Assembly: GCA_946487985.1 (NCBI GenBank)
Contig: CAMLUY010000079.1
Location: forward strand, 1 to 5,088
Direction: 5' to 3'
Length of the DNA stretch: 5,088 bases
From: an uncultured Clostridia bacterium
Lineage (GTDB): Bacteria; Bacillota; Clostridia; Christensenellales; UBA1242
Every line of letters starts with the position of its first letter. Positions within the stretch are counted from its first letter, which is position 1. The position numbers were made by a program, and so were the translations under genes. The notes under the pieces are model-generated. The model did no database searches and was not told the DNA's origin. It saw nothing but the letters and a program-made list of their open reading frames with translations. Positions 1 to 5,088 of this stretch are shown here, piece after piece.

Positions 1-51
1 AAACTGAAAAAATTTCTCAAAAAAAGCGCAAAAGCGCAAAAACAGCACTAA
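1..51 (+). CDS. Possible C-terminal tail of an upstream gene (partial)
   Basis: Frame 1 is open from the left edge to TAA at 49-51 and reads KLKKFLKKSAKAQKQH, a very basic tail. Such Lys-rich ends are common on cytoplasmic tails of membrane proteins. In related clusters ftsW or murG often lies just upstream of murA, so this could be the end of one of them, but sixteen residues cannot identify a family. The same stretch contains a tandem AGCGCAAA repeat and is A-rich, so the open frame may be chance. Frame 3, which is the murA frame, is also open to the left edge. Confidence 0.3.
   Translation, partial: KLKKFLKKSAKAQKQH
25..40. repeat. Tandem 8-bp repeat AGCGCAAA x2
   Basis: AGCGCAAA occurs twice back to back (25-32 and 33-40). 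Its exact reverse complement TTTGCGCT lies at 60-67, so either copy could pair with it in RNA to give an 8-bp stem. The copy at 33-40 leaves a 19-nt loop. There is no T tract after the stem, so it does not look like a terminator. Confidence 0.6.
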
Positions 52-58
52 AAATTCA

Positions 59-74
59 ATTTGCGCTCGCAAAT
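59..74. promoter_or_regulatory. 16-bp palindrome upstream of murA
   Basis: ATTTGCG (59-65), CT (66-67) and CGCAAAT (68-74) form a perfect 7-bp inverted repeat with a 2-bp centre. It sits 45 bp before the preferred murA start. It could be an operator or a small RNA hairpin. Its left arm overlaps TTTGCGCT, which can instead pair with the upstream tandem repeat, so the two RNA folds exclude each other. The palindrome is directly visible; any regulatory role is inference. I see no convincing promoter hexamers next to it. Confidence 0.35.
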
Positions 75-119
75 GTGAAAATATTAGCAAACCTCACCCA
101 GCCCTCATATATCTGTATT

Positions 120-1541
120 ATGGATAGTTTTTTCATTATGGGCGGCAAAACACTTGAAGGCGAGGTGTGCATTGATGCTGCCAAAAATTCATTATTGCCG
201 ATTATTGCAGCCTGCATCATGGTAAAGGGCGAGGTGTTGCTGAAAAATGTTCCGCGTTACAGCGATGTGATCGCGATGTGCAAGATTTTGCGCCATCTTG
301 GCGGCAAGGCATATTTTTTGGGTGATGACAGCCAGAACGACTTCCAAGTTGACACTTGCGAAAAGACGGAAATTCAACCTGAACTTGATGGCGTTGACGC
401 AAGCCAGACCTTTGAAACTGAGCTGCAAAAGAAGTTTCTTTCGTGTAGTGATATTCTTCGCCGCGAAGACCTGTACATTGATTGCCGCCGGCTTTCGGCA
501 AGCGATGTGCCAAACGAGCTTGCATCATGTGTGCGCTCATCAATATTTACGCTCGGGCCAATCCTTGGCAGGCAGGGCGTCGCAAAGGTGTCATATCCTG
601 GCGGCTGCGACATCGGGCTGCGGCCAATCGACATACACCTTTCAGGAGTAAAACAGCTTGGCTGCAAGGTTGTTGACAAGAATGGCTACATATACGCTGA
701 CGCGACAGGGCTGAAAGGGGAAGACGTTATGCTGTCCTTTCCAAGCGTAGGCGCGACAGAAAACATCATGATGCTTGCCGCGCTAGCAAATGGCGTGACT
801 CGAATTTTCAATCCCGCACGCGAGCCAGAGATTGTCGACCTGCAAAACTTTTTGAATGCTTGCGGCGCTGACATAACAGGTGCGGGAAGCAATATGATTT
901 TGGTCAAAGGGGTTGCAGAGCTTCACGGTTGCAGTTTTCAGGCGCTGTCAGACAGGATTGAGGCAGGCACACTTCTTATTGCTGGCGCAATGTGCGGCGG
1001 CGAGGTAGTGCTGAAAAATGCGGTTGCAAAGCACAACGGCGAACTTATTGCAAAACTTTCAAAAACTTCTTGCAAAATCTATCATGATAATGATAAAATA
1101 GTCTTGAAAAAGCAGGGGCAGTTGCAATCGTTTGGAGAAATCGAAACGGCTGTATATCCTGGCTTTCCGACCGACCTTCAAGCACAGTCTGTGGCGCTCG
1201 CCGCTGTCTGCAATGGTTACAGCTTGGTCGTTGAAACGCTGTTTGAATCGCGCAACAAGCATATTGGTGAGCTGCTCAAAATGGGCTGTGATATTCGTTG
1301 CAAAAATGGGGTTTGCATCATTCATGGCAAGGACAAAATCTACGGCGCTGATGTGGTTGCTCACGATTTGCGCGGTGGGGCTGCAATGGTGCTTGCTGGG
1401 CTGTACGCAGAGGGCTATACCACAGTGAGCGGGGTGGAGATGATTGACCGTGGCTACTATCGCATGGAGGAGAAGCTGTGCGCGCTTGGCGGTGATGTCA
1501 AAAGGATAAGGTGTGAAAAAAAGGTGGATTATTGCAATTAG
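120..1541 (+). CDS. murA: UDP-N-acetylglucosamine 1-carboxyvinyltransferase MurA
   Basis: Transfers enolpyruvate from phosphoenolpyruvate to UDP-GlcNAc in the cytoplasm, the first committed step of peptidoglycan synthesis and the step blocked by fosfomycin. It belongs to the EPSP synthase fold. From the ATG at 120 the protein has 473 residues and its start aligns with E. coli MurA. Key residues are present: K22-N23, R139 (E. coli R91), catalytic C163 in PGGC (C115), R168 (R120), D352 in FPTD (D305), D416 and R418 (D369, R371) and R444 (R397). The Cys form should be fosfomycin-sensitive. Residues about 65-116 hold roughly 48 extra residues, explaining the length against the usual 420 or so. 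The frame is open further left, with a GTG at 75 and another ATG at 138. None of these starts has a good Shine-Dalgarno, so 120 rests on homology. The 3' end overlaps ftsQ by 29 nt. Confidence 0.95.
   Translation: MDSFFIMGGKTLEGEVCIDAAKNSLLPIIAACIMVKGEVLLKNVPRYSDVIAMCKILRHLGGKAYFLGDDSQNDFQVDTCEKTEIQPELDGVDASQTFETELQKKFLSCSDILRREDLYIDCRRLSASDVPNELASCVRSSIFTLGPILGRQGVAKVSYPGGCDIGLRPIDIHLSGVKQLGCKVVDKNGYIYADATGLKGEDVMLSFPSVGATENIMMLAALANGVTRIFNPAREPEIVDLQNFLNACGADITGAGSNMILVKGVAELHGCSFQALSDRIEAGTLLIAGAMCGGEVVLKNAVAKHNGELIAKLSKTSCKIYHDNDKIVLKKQGQLQSFGEIETAVYPGFPTDLQAQSVALAAVCNGYSLVVETLFESRNKHIGELLKMGCDIRCKNGVCIIHGKDKIYGADVVAHDLRGGAAMVLAGLYAEGYTTVSGVEMIDRGYYRMEEKLCALGGDVKRIRCEKKVDYCN
1501..1506 (+). 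promoter_or_regulatory. Ribosome binding site of ftsQ inside murA
   Basis: AAAGGA lies 6 nt before the GTG start at 1513 and within the last codons of murA. It supports the GTG start and suggests translational coupling between the two overlapping genes. Confidence 0.6.
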
Positions 1542-2376
1542 CGTGATTGTCGCTCTGGTAGGGCTGCTGGTCCTGCTTGCCTTTACCCTGTTTTCATTAC
1601 GGGAGGTAAAGGTTGACTTTCGGACAAGCCGTCAGCACCTTACAGCGTCTGAAACAGAGATAGTGGAGAGCGCTGAAATCAAGCTTGGCAGCAGCGTGTT
1701 TTTCAGAAATAAAGACAAATACGCGAGCAATATCGAAGAAAAATATCCGTACGCCAAGGTTATCAATATCGAAACGGTTTTTCCGTCAACCCTTGTTGTG
1801 CATATTGCCGAACGTGAAGAACTGTATGCTGTCGCCTTTGATGGCGGGCACTACATCTGTGACAATGAGCTGAAAATCCTGCGCTCCGATGATAATTTTT
1901 CATCGTCGGCGGGCGGGGTTATTCTTTTGAGCGGCATTGACGCGCCAAACGGCCTGGTTGCTGGACAAAGGATTGATGGGACTCTGCCAGCCTTGGCGGA
2001 GGCAATGCGCGAAAACAACTGCCTTGCTGGCGAAATGCGTTCAATGATAAAATCGGTCAATGTGACAAATGTGTTTGATGAAAATATCAACGCCTCGCAG
2101 ACTGCATTGCAGCTTGAATTTTACAGCGGTCAAACCTTTGTCATTTGCAACTGCGACTACGGTTTGAGGTATAAGGCAGGGCTGCTGCTTGAAGTGTATG
2201 CTCAGCTTTACACCTATATTGGCAAAGAAATTACTGTTGGCGGGCAGATTGTTGTTCTGACAGAGCAGAACCTTTCGTCAGCGACGATAGAGATAAGAAA
2301 CTTTTACGACTATCGCGAGCATGATGAAAACGACTGCTATTTTGATATCATTCCTGGCGGCAGCGGCAGGCAGTAA
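1513..2376 (+). CDS. ftsQ: Cell division protein FtsQ/DivIB (POTRA domain)
   Basis: A bitopic divisome protein of 287 residues that, in the family, bridges early and late division proteins with FtsL and FtsB/DivIC and helps control septal wall synthesis. Visible layout: a short basic N-terminus (MKKRW), one transmembrane helix at about 6-28, an extracytoplasmic POTRA domain at about 29-102, then the FtsQ/DivIB beta domain to about 265. The POTRA pattern is clear: a strand with REVKVDF, a GSSVFF turn, YPYAKV, then FPSTLVVHIAEREELYAV followed by GGHYICDNELKIL. The cytoplasmic tail is very short, unlike B. subtilis DivIB. The start is GTG with AAAGGA 6 nt upstream, overlapping murA by 29 nt in another frame, so murA and ftsQ are co-transcribed. 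A terminator follows 10 nt after the stop. FtsQ and DivIB are names for the same family; the symbol follows FtsQ usage. Confidence 0.9.
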   Translation: MKKRWIIAISVIVALVGLLVLLAFTLFSLREVKVDFRTSRQHLTASETEIVESAEIKLGSSVFFRNKDKYASNIEEKYPYAKVINIETVFPSTLVVHIAEREELYAVAFDGGHYICDNELKILRSDDNFSSSAGGVILLSGIDAPNGLVAGQRIDGTLPALAEAMRENNCLAGEMRSMIKSVNVTNVFDENINASQTALQLEFYSGQTFVICNCDYGLRYKAGLLLEVYAQLYTYIGKEITVGGQIVVLTEQNLSSATIEIRNFYDYREHDENDCYFDIIPGGSGRQ

Positions 2377-2386
2377 AGACAAAACC

Positions 2387-2412
2387 AAAGGGCAGCAAAA
2401 TTTGCCCTTTTT
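2387..2412 (+). terminator. Rho-independent terminator after ftsQ
   Basis: AAAGGGCA (2387-2394) pairs perfectly with TGCCCTTT (2403-2410) around an 8-nt loop, followed by a run ending TTTTT and then ATAT. It starts 10 nt past the ftsQ stop. It should end or attenuate the murA-ftsQ transcript before ftsA, which then has its own promoter 34 bp downstream. With only three G-C pairs beside one more G-C it may allow read-through. Confidence 0.75.
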
Positions 2413-2445
2413 ATATTGGATTTTTTGCAACATAACTCTATTGTG

Positions 2446-2474
2446 TTGACAATTTGAGGGAAATGCTGTACAAT
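2446..2474 (+). promoter_or_regulatory. Sigma-A/sigma-70 promoter of ftsA
   Basis: The -35 box TTGACA (2446-2451) matches the consensus fully. The -10 box TACAAT (2469-2474) matches 5 of 6, and the spacer is 17 bp. Transcription would start near 2481, giving a leader of about 56 nt before the ATG at 2537. This is the best housekeeping promoter in the window and lies just after the ftsQ terminator, so it fits a new transcription unit. Confidence 0.85.
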
Positions 2475-2498
2475 TTTTTTGATAAGTTCGACAAATAT

Positions 2499-2521
2499 TG
2501 CACAAAGTCTCCTTTGGTGCA
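2499..2521 (+). other. Hairpin in the ftsA 5' leader
   Basis: TGCAC (2499-2503) pairs with GTGCA (2517-2521) and AAAG (2504-2507) with CTTT (2512-2515), leaving one bulged G at 2516 and a TCTC loop. The 9-bp stem ends 7 nt before the ftsA ribosome binding site, so it could affect ribosome access or mRNA stability. The structure is visible; its function is unknown. Confidence 0.4.
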
Positions 2522-2528
2522 GAATTGC

Positions 2529-2534
2529 AGGTGA
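2529..2534 (+). promoter_or_regulatory. Ribosome binding site of ftsA
   Basis: AGGTGA matches the right-hand part of AGGAGGTGATC and lies 2 nt before the ATG at 2537, which is correct when aligned to the full anti-Shine-Dalgarno. It favours ATG 2537 over the upstream in-frame TTG (2498) and GTG (2531). Confidence 0.55.
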
Positions 2535-2536
2535 GT

Positions 2537-3673
2537 ATGAAAGAAAAATTTGTTTTGGTTTTTGATATTGGCTCTTCAACGCTGCGCGCGATGTATGCGG
2601 GACGCGGTCTAAACAACACTTTCAATATCAAAGACTATCGAGAAATTGAATATGATGGGTTTTATCAGGGCGAGTTTATTCGCAGCGAAAAGCTGTCAGC
2701 AATATTTGAAAACATAATCAGCGAGTTTGATGTGCGCGAAAACAAAAGGCTTGACAAAATCTACATCGGCGTGCCTGCCGAGTTTTCATCGGTTCGGCTT
2801 TGCGATGTTTCAGTCAATCTTGGCAATCGCAGAAAAATCAGAAAGGCTGATATCGACAGCCTGTACTATGCGGCCAGCGAAAAGGCAAAAAACCCGAGCG
2901 CAGAGGTTGTCAGCGTCAATCCAATATCCTTCACTCTTGACGATGGCAGACAGACCTTGCAGCCAATTGGTGAAAGCGCACTTTCAATCAACGCAAACCT
3001 TTCAGTGGTGTACGCTGACAAAAAATATATCGAGCTGTTCAACTCAATCGTCGCTGGCGCAGATTTTGCAAGTGTTGAGTACATCTCAGAGCCGCTTGCA
3101 GAGTCATTGTTTCTGATTCCGCCTGAAAAGCGCGAAGACCTTGCCTTGCTGATTGATGTCGGTGATCTGACAACGTCAATCGCTTTTGCGAAAGGCAACG
3201 GCCTGCAAGCGCTGACAAGTTTTTCGCGAGGTGGCGGGTTCATCACAAACGACCTTTCAATGGCCTTTGACCTGTCAATGGCCGACGCTGACGCTCTGAA
3301 AAGGCAGATTGTGCTTTCGCTGAAAGGCAAGCAAACAGACAGCTATGACCTTTCGGTAGAGGGCGGCAAAGTAATCAAAATTCCAATGAATACAGCAAAC
3401 GAGGTTGTTGGCTATCGCATTGACGAGCTTTCCGAAGTCATTGCAAAGTGCGTACAGATGAATACAAGGCAGGAGCTTACATATTTGCCAATCTACCTTA
3501 CCGGCGCTGGCATTTGCAAGCTGAGCGGTGGGCGCGACTATCTGGCAAAAGGCCTAGGGCGAAACATCAGCTATGGTCAGCCGCCATTGCCAGGCAAGGA
3601 CAAGCCAGAGCTTGCATCAATACTTTCGCTGGTCGAGGCCGCATTGACATCGGCTGAAAACGCACAAGGCTGA
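2537..3673 (+). CDS. ftsA: Cell division protein FtsA (divergent, short C-terminus)
   Basis: An actin-fold ATPase that in the family polymerises on FtsZ filaments, tethers them to the membrane and recruits later divisome proteins. The 378 residues show the phosphate-1 loop DIGSST (10-15), an FtsA-type 1C region at about 80-165 in place of actin domain 1B, EPLAESL (185-191), phosphate-2 IDVGDLTTS (206-214), RGGGFITNDL (231-240), typical of FtsA, and the adenosine motif LTGAG (321-325). Phosphate-2 is unusual: most FtsA proteins have DIGGGT at this point, here DVGDLT. The protein ends right after the last ATPase-domain helix (about 357-373), without the usual linker and basic amphipathic membrane helix; most FtsA proteins have about 400-430 residues. 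I chose ATG 2537 because its ribosome binding site fits and conserved sequence starts there; the frame is open back to a TTG at 2498. It has its own promoter and sits 163 nt before ftsZ, which supports the FtsA call over other actin-fold families. Confidence 0.85.
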   Translation: MKEKFVLVFDIGSSTLRAMYAGRGLNNTFNIKDYREIEYDGFYQGEFIRSEKLSAIFENIISEFDVRENKRLDKIYIGVPAEFSSVRLCDVSVNLGNRRKIRKADIDSLYYAASEKAKNPSAEVVSVNPISFTLDDGRQTLQPIGESALSINANLSVVYADKKYIELFNSIVAGADFASVEYISEPLAESLFLIPPEKREDLALLIDVGDLTTSIAFAKGNGLQALTSFSRGGGFITNDLSMAFDLSMADADALKRQIVLSLKGKQTDSYDLSVEGGKVIKIPMNTANEVVGYRIDELSEVIAKCVQMNTRQELTYLPIYLTGAGICKLSGGRDYLAKGLGRNISYGQPPLPGKDKPELASILSLVEAALTSAENAQG

Positions 3674-3710
3674 AAAAGGGCAGATGCGGGGCTTGCAGAA
3701 AAATGTATAT

Positions 3711-3748
3711 TTATGCAGGCTGCGGGCAAATAATGCAGACTTTATGCA
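3711..3748 (+). repeat. Three T(T/A)ATGCA repeats upstream of ftsZ
   Basis: TTATGCA occurs at 3711-3717 and 3742-3748, and TAATGCA at 3731-3737. The first two extend to TTATGCAGGC and TAATGCAGAC. Starts are 20 and 11 bp apart, close to two turns and one turn of the helix, so all three face nearly the same side of DNA. They end 27 bp before the ftsZ -35 box, a plausible site for a DNA-binding regulator. The role is inference. Confidence 0.4.
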
Positions 3749-3771
3749 TTTTATAAAAAATTTTTATAAAA
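3749..3771 (+). promoter_or_regulatory. A/T-tract palindrome, UP-element-like
   Basis: TTTTATAAAAA (3749-3759) and TTTTTATAAAA (3761-3771) are perfect reverse complements around one A. The block lies at about -40 to -62 from the predicted ftsZ start site, where UP elements contact the RNA polymerase alpha subunit, and its alternating A and T tracts resemble the UP consensus. It may raise ftsZ promoter strength or bend the DNA. It has no G-C pairs, so it is unlikely to be an RNA terminator. Confidence 0.45.
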
Positions 3772-3775
3772 ATCA

Positions 3776-3804
3776 TTGCAAATTTATTCAAAAAGTATTA
3801 CAAT
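3776..3804 (+). promoter_or_regulatory. Sigma-A/sigma-70 promoter of ftsZ
   Basis: TTGCAA (3776-3781, 4 of 6) and TACAAT (3799-3804, 5 of 6) are separated by 17 bp. Transcription would start near 3811, giving a leader of about 26 nt that contains just the ribosome binding site. This short leader argues that the ATG at 3837, not the one at 3816, is the start. The weak -35 box may be offset by the A/T block just upstream. Confidence 0.65.
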
Positions 3805-3822
3805 AGGGATAACAAATGAATG

Positions 3823-3830
3823 AAGGAGAG
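3823..3830 (+). promoter_or_regulatory. Ribosome binding site of ftsZ
   Basis: AAGGAGAG, with GGAG at 3825-3828, lies 8 nt before the ATG at 3837. It is the strongest Shine-Dalgarno in the window, as expected for an abundant protein, and it decides against the in-frame ATG at 3816. Confidence 0.85.
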
Positions 3831-3836
3831 ATCAAT

Positions 3837-5036
3837 ATGGACAATATGAACACTTCTGTTGCAAAAATCAAGGTTGTCGGCGTAGGTGGCGGCGGCAACA
3901 ATGCGGTAAACCGCATGATTGATGCAGGGGTAGCATCTGCCGAGTTTGTGGCAGTAAACACCGATCAACAGACACTGCTCATCAGCAAGGCAGCAACCAG
4001 GCTTCAAATTGGTGAAAGGCTGACTGGTGGCCTTGGCGCAGGCGCTCAGCCTGAAATTGGTCAAAAGGCGGCAGAAGAAAGCAAAACTTCCATTACAGAA
4101 ATGCTGAAAGGTACAAACCTTGTATTTATTACAGCAGGTATGGGTGGTGGCACAGGTACTGGTGCTGCACCTGTCATTGCGCAGATTGCAAAAGAAATGG
4201 GCATTCTCACCATTGCGGTTGTGACAAAGCCGTTCAGCTTTGAAGGCAAAAAGCGTGCCGAAAATGCTGAGATGGGTCTTGAAAAGATTCGCAAATATGT
4301 CGACGCGCTGGTGGTTATTCCAAACGAAAAGCTTTTGCAAATCGTGCCAAAAGGCACACCAATTTCTGAATCATTCAGGTTCGCCGATGACGTGCTGCGT
4401 CAGGGCGTTCAGGGCATTTCTGACTTGATTGTCTTCCCAGGGCTTATCAACCTTGACTTTGCCGATGTCACAACAATCATGAAGGACAAAGGCCTTGCAC
4501 ATATGGGTATCGGCTATGGCACAGGCGACAACAAAGCGCTTGACGCTGTAAAGCAGGCAGTTGCAAGCCCGCTGCTTGAAACAACTATTGAGGGCGCAAC
4601 AGGACTTTTGATCAACATCAAAGGCGGCAATGATCTGACTCAGGACGATCTGAGTGAGTCGGCAGCCCTTGTTCGTGAAGTTGTTGATGAAAGCTGCAAC
4701 ATTATTTTGGGAACTTCGATTGATGAAAACATGCATGACGAAGTTGAAATCACATTGATTGCAACAGGCTTCCCAAATCCAAACGAAGCAAAAGCTGAGG
4801 AAAAGAAGTCTGCCGTTGACGAAGCACGCAGCATTGGCAATATGGGACAGCAAAAACAATCCTTCAATGCAAGAAGCATGTTTGCAAACTATGCTCAACA
4901 AGAAAAAGAAATCGCACAGTCAAAACCTGATGTATCACTTGAAAAAAGCAGCCAAGACTTCTCTTCACGCGTTGACGTAAAATCTTCGGACGTACCACCT
5001 TGGATTGAAAAGCTTAGAAAAAATAAAAGAAATTAA
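3837..5036 (+). CDS. ftsZ: Cell division GTPase FtsZ
   Basis: The bacterial tubulin homologue that polymerises with GTP into the midcell ring and guides septal wall synthesis. The 399 residues show the full family pattern: VGVGGGGNNAVNRM (14-27), NTD (41-43), the tubulin signature GGGTGTG (103-109), PFSFEGKKR (132-140), IPNEKLL (161-167), and the T7 loop NLDFADV (205-211) with catalytic D207 and D210, followed by the C-terminal subdomain with ATGF (309-312). A Gln-, Lys- and Ser-rich linker spans about 315-384. The conserved tail peptide is DVPPWIEKLR (385-394), matching the usual D(I/V)PxF(L/I) pattern with Trp for Phe, then a basic end KNKRN. This tail normally binds FtsA, SepF and other partners. 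Length is typical. The gene has its own promoter and a strong ribosome binding site. It ends in three in-frame stops (TAA TGA TAA, 5034-5042). The 52 nt after it are almost only A/T, with no gene or clear hairpin. Confidence 0.98.
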   Translation: MDNMNTSVAKIKVVGVGGGGNNAVNRMIDAGVASAEFVAVNTDQQTLLISKAATRLQIGERLTGGLGAGAQPEIGQKAAEESKTSITEMLKGTNLVFITAGMGGGTGTGAAPVIAQIAKEMGILTIAVVTKPFSFEGKKRAENAEMGLEKIRKYVDALVVIPNEKLLQIVPKGTPISESFRFADDVLRQGVQGISDLIVFPGLINLDFADVTTIMKDKGLAHMGIGYGTGDNKALDAVKQAVASPLLETTIEGATGLLINIKGGNDLTQDDLSESAALVREVVDESCNIILGTSIDENMHDEVEITLIATGFPNPNEAKAEEKKSAVDEARSIGNMGQQKQSFNARSMFANYAQQEKEIAQSKPDVSLEKSSQDFSSRVDVKSSDVPPWIEKLRKNKRN

Positions 5037-5088
5037 TGATAAAAAAATAAAAATAAAAAACAAAATCAGTATTTAAAAAAACTCAAAG

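Noticed and set aside
75..119. MurA start at GTG 75, or fusion to an upstream frame
   Set aside because: MDSFFIMGG from 120 aligns directly with the known MurA start and gives K22/N23 numbering; the upstream residues look non-conserved. It cannot be fully excluded because the frame is open to the window edge.
2446..2476. Direct repeat ACAATTT spaced 21 bp in the ftsA promoter
   Set aside because: The two copies overlap the -35 and -10 boxes and are explained by their consensus sequences.
2498..2536. N-terminal extension of FtsA from a TTG at 2498
   Set aside because: The extra 13 residues resemble nothing in the family, the TTG lies at the foot of the leader hairpin and about 17 nt from the predicted transcription start with no ribosome binding site, whereas ATG 2537 has AGGTGA.
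2537..3673. PilM, MreB or Hsp70 relative instead of FtsA
   Set aside because: The RGGGFITNDL segment, the 1C-type region and the position before ftsZ all favour FtsA.
3674..3748. Terminator after ftsA
   Set aside because: Only short stems such as CTGC/GCAG are possible and none is followed by a T run, so read-through from ftsA to ftsZ is likely.
3703..3756. 17-codon ORF between ftsA and ftsZ
   Set aside because: No ribosome binding site of note, and its sequence is explained by the ATGCA repeats and A/T tract; too short to support as a gene.
3816..3836. FtsZ start at the upstream ATG 3816
   Set aside because: It would put the ribosome binding site inside the gene and leave a leader of about 5 nt. 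ATG 3837 has AAGGAGAG at ideal spacing.
3798..4340. 180-residue open frame on the minus strand inside ftsZ
   Set aside because: It mirrors the codon pattern of ftsZ, has a Cys- and His-rich low-quality composition and no ribosome binding site. The other minus-strand frames in the window are similar shadows of the four genes.
1..5088. CRISPR array, insertion sequence, tRNA or prophage
   Set aside because: No regularly spaced repeats, transposase motifs, tRNA-like cloverleaf or phage genes were seen; the window is almost filled by four housekeeping genes.

Overview
The window holds the end of a division and cell wall (dcw) cluster: murA, ftsQ/divIB, ftsA and ftsZ, all on the + strand and all intact. 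A few residues of an upstream gene may remain at the left edge. The gene order, sigma-A/sigma-70-type promoters, AGGAG-type ribosome binding sites, moderate-to-low GC and use of TGA as a stop (ftsA) suggest a Gram-positive-type Bacillota lineage, probably an uncultured clostridial relative. That placement is inference. No mobile element, CRISPR array, tRNA or rRNA is visible.

Layout. Positions 1-119 are an A-rich leader with a tandem 8-mer and a 16-bp palindrome, possibly preceded by the tail of another ORF (1-51). murA (120-1541) makes the first committed enzyme of peptidoglycan precursor synthesis and carries an insertion of about 48 residues compared with E. coli MurA. ftsQ/divIB (1513-2376) overlaps murA by 29 nt and encodes the membrane-anchored POTRA divisome protein. 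A rho-independent terminator (2387-2412) follows it at once. Then comes a near-consensus promoter (2446-2474) and a 5' leader with a hairpin, feeding ftsA (2537-3673). The 163-nt gap before ftsZ holds three T(T/A)ATGCA repeats, an A/T-tract palindrome placed like an UP element, and a second promoter (3776-3804) ending in a very short leader. ftsZ (3837-5036) has a textbook ribosome binding site and ends in TAA TGA TAA. The remaining 52 nt are almost pure A/T with no visible terminator.

How the genes fit together. MurA makes wall precursor. FtsZ forms the cytokinetic ring, FtsA should link FtsZ filaments to the membrane, and FtsQ/DivIB recruits and regulates septal wall synthesis outside the membrane. 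Transcription appears to be split into three units: murA-ftsQ, ftsA with possible read-through to ftsZ, and ftsZ alone.

I see no wholly new system. The points that depart from the ordinary are the MurA insertion, an FtsA that seems to lack its C-terminal membrane-targeting helix and has an altered phosphate-2 motif, and the dense regulatory region before ftsZ.
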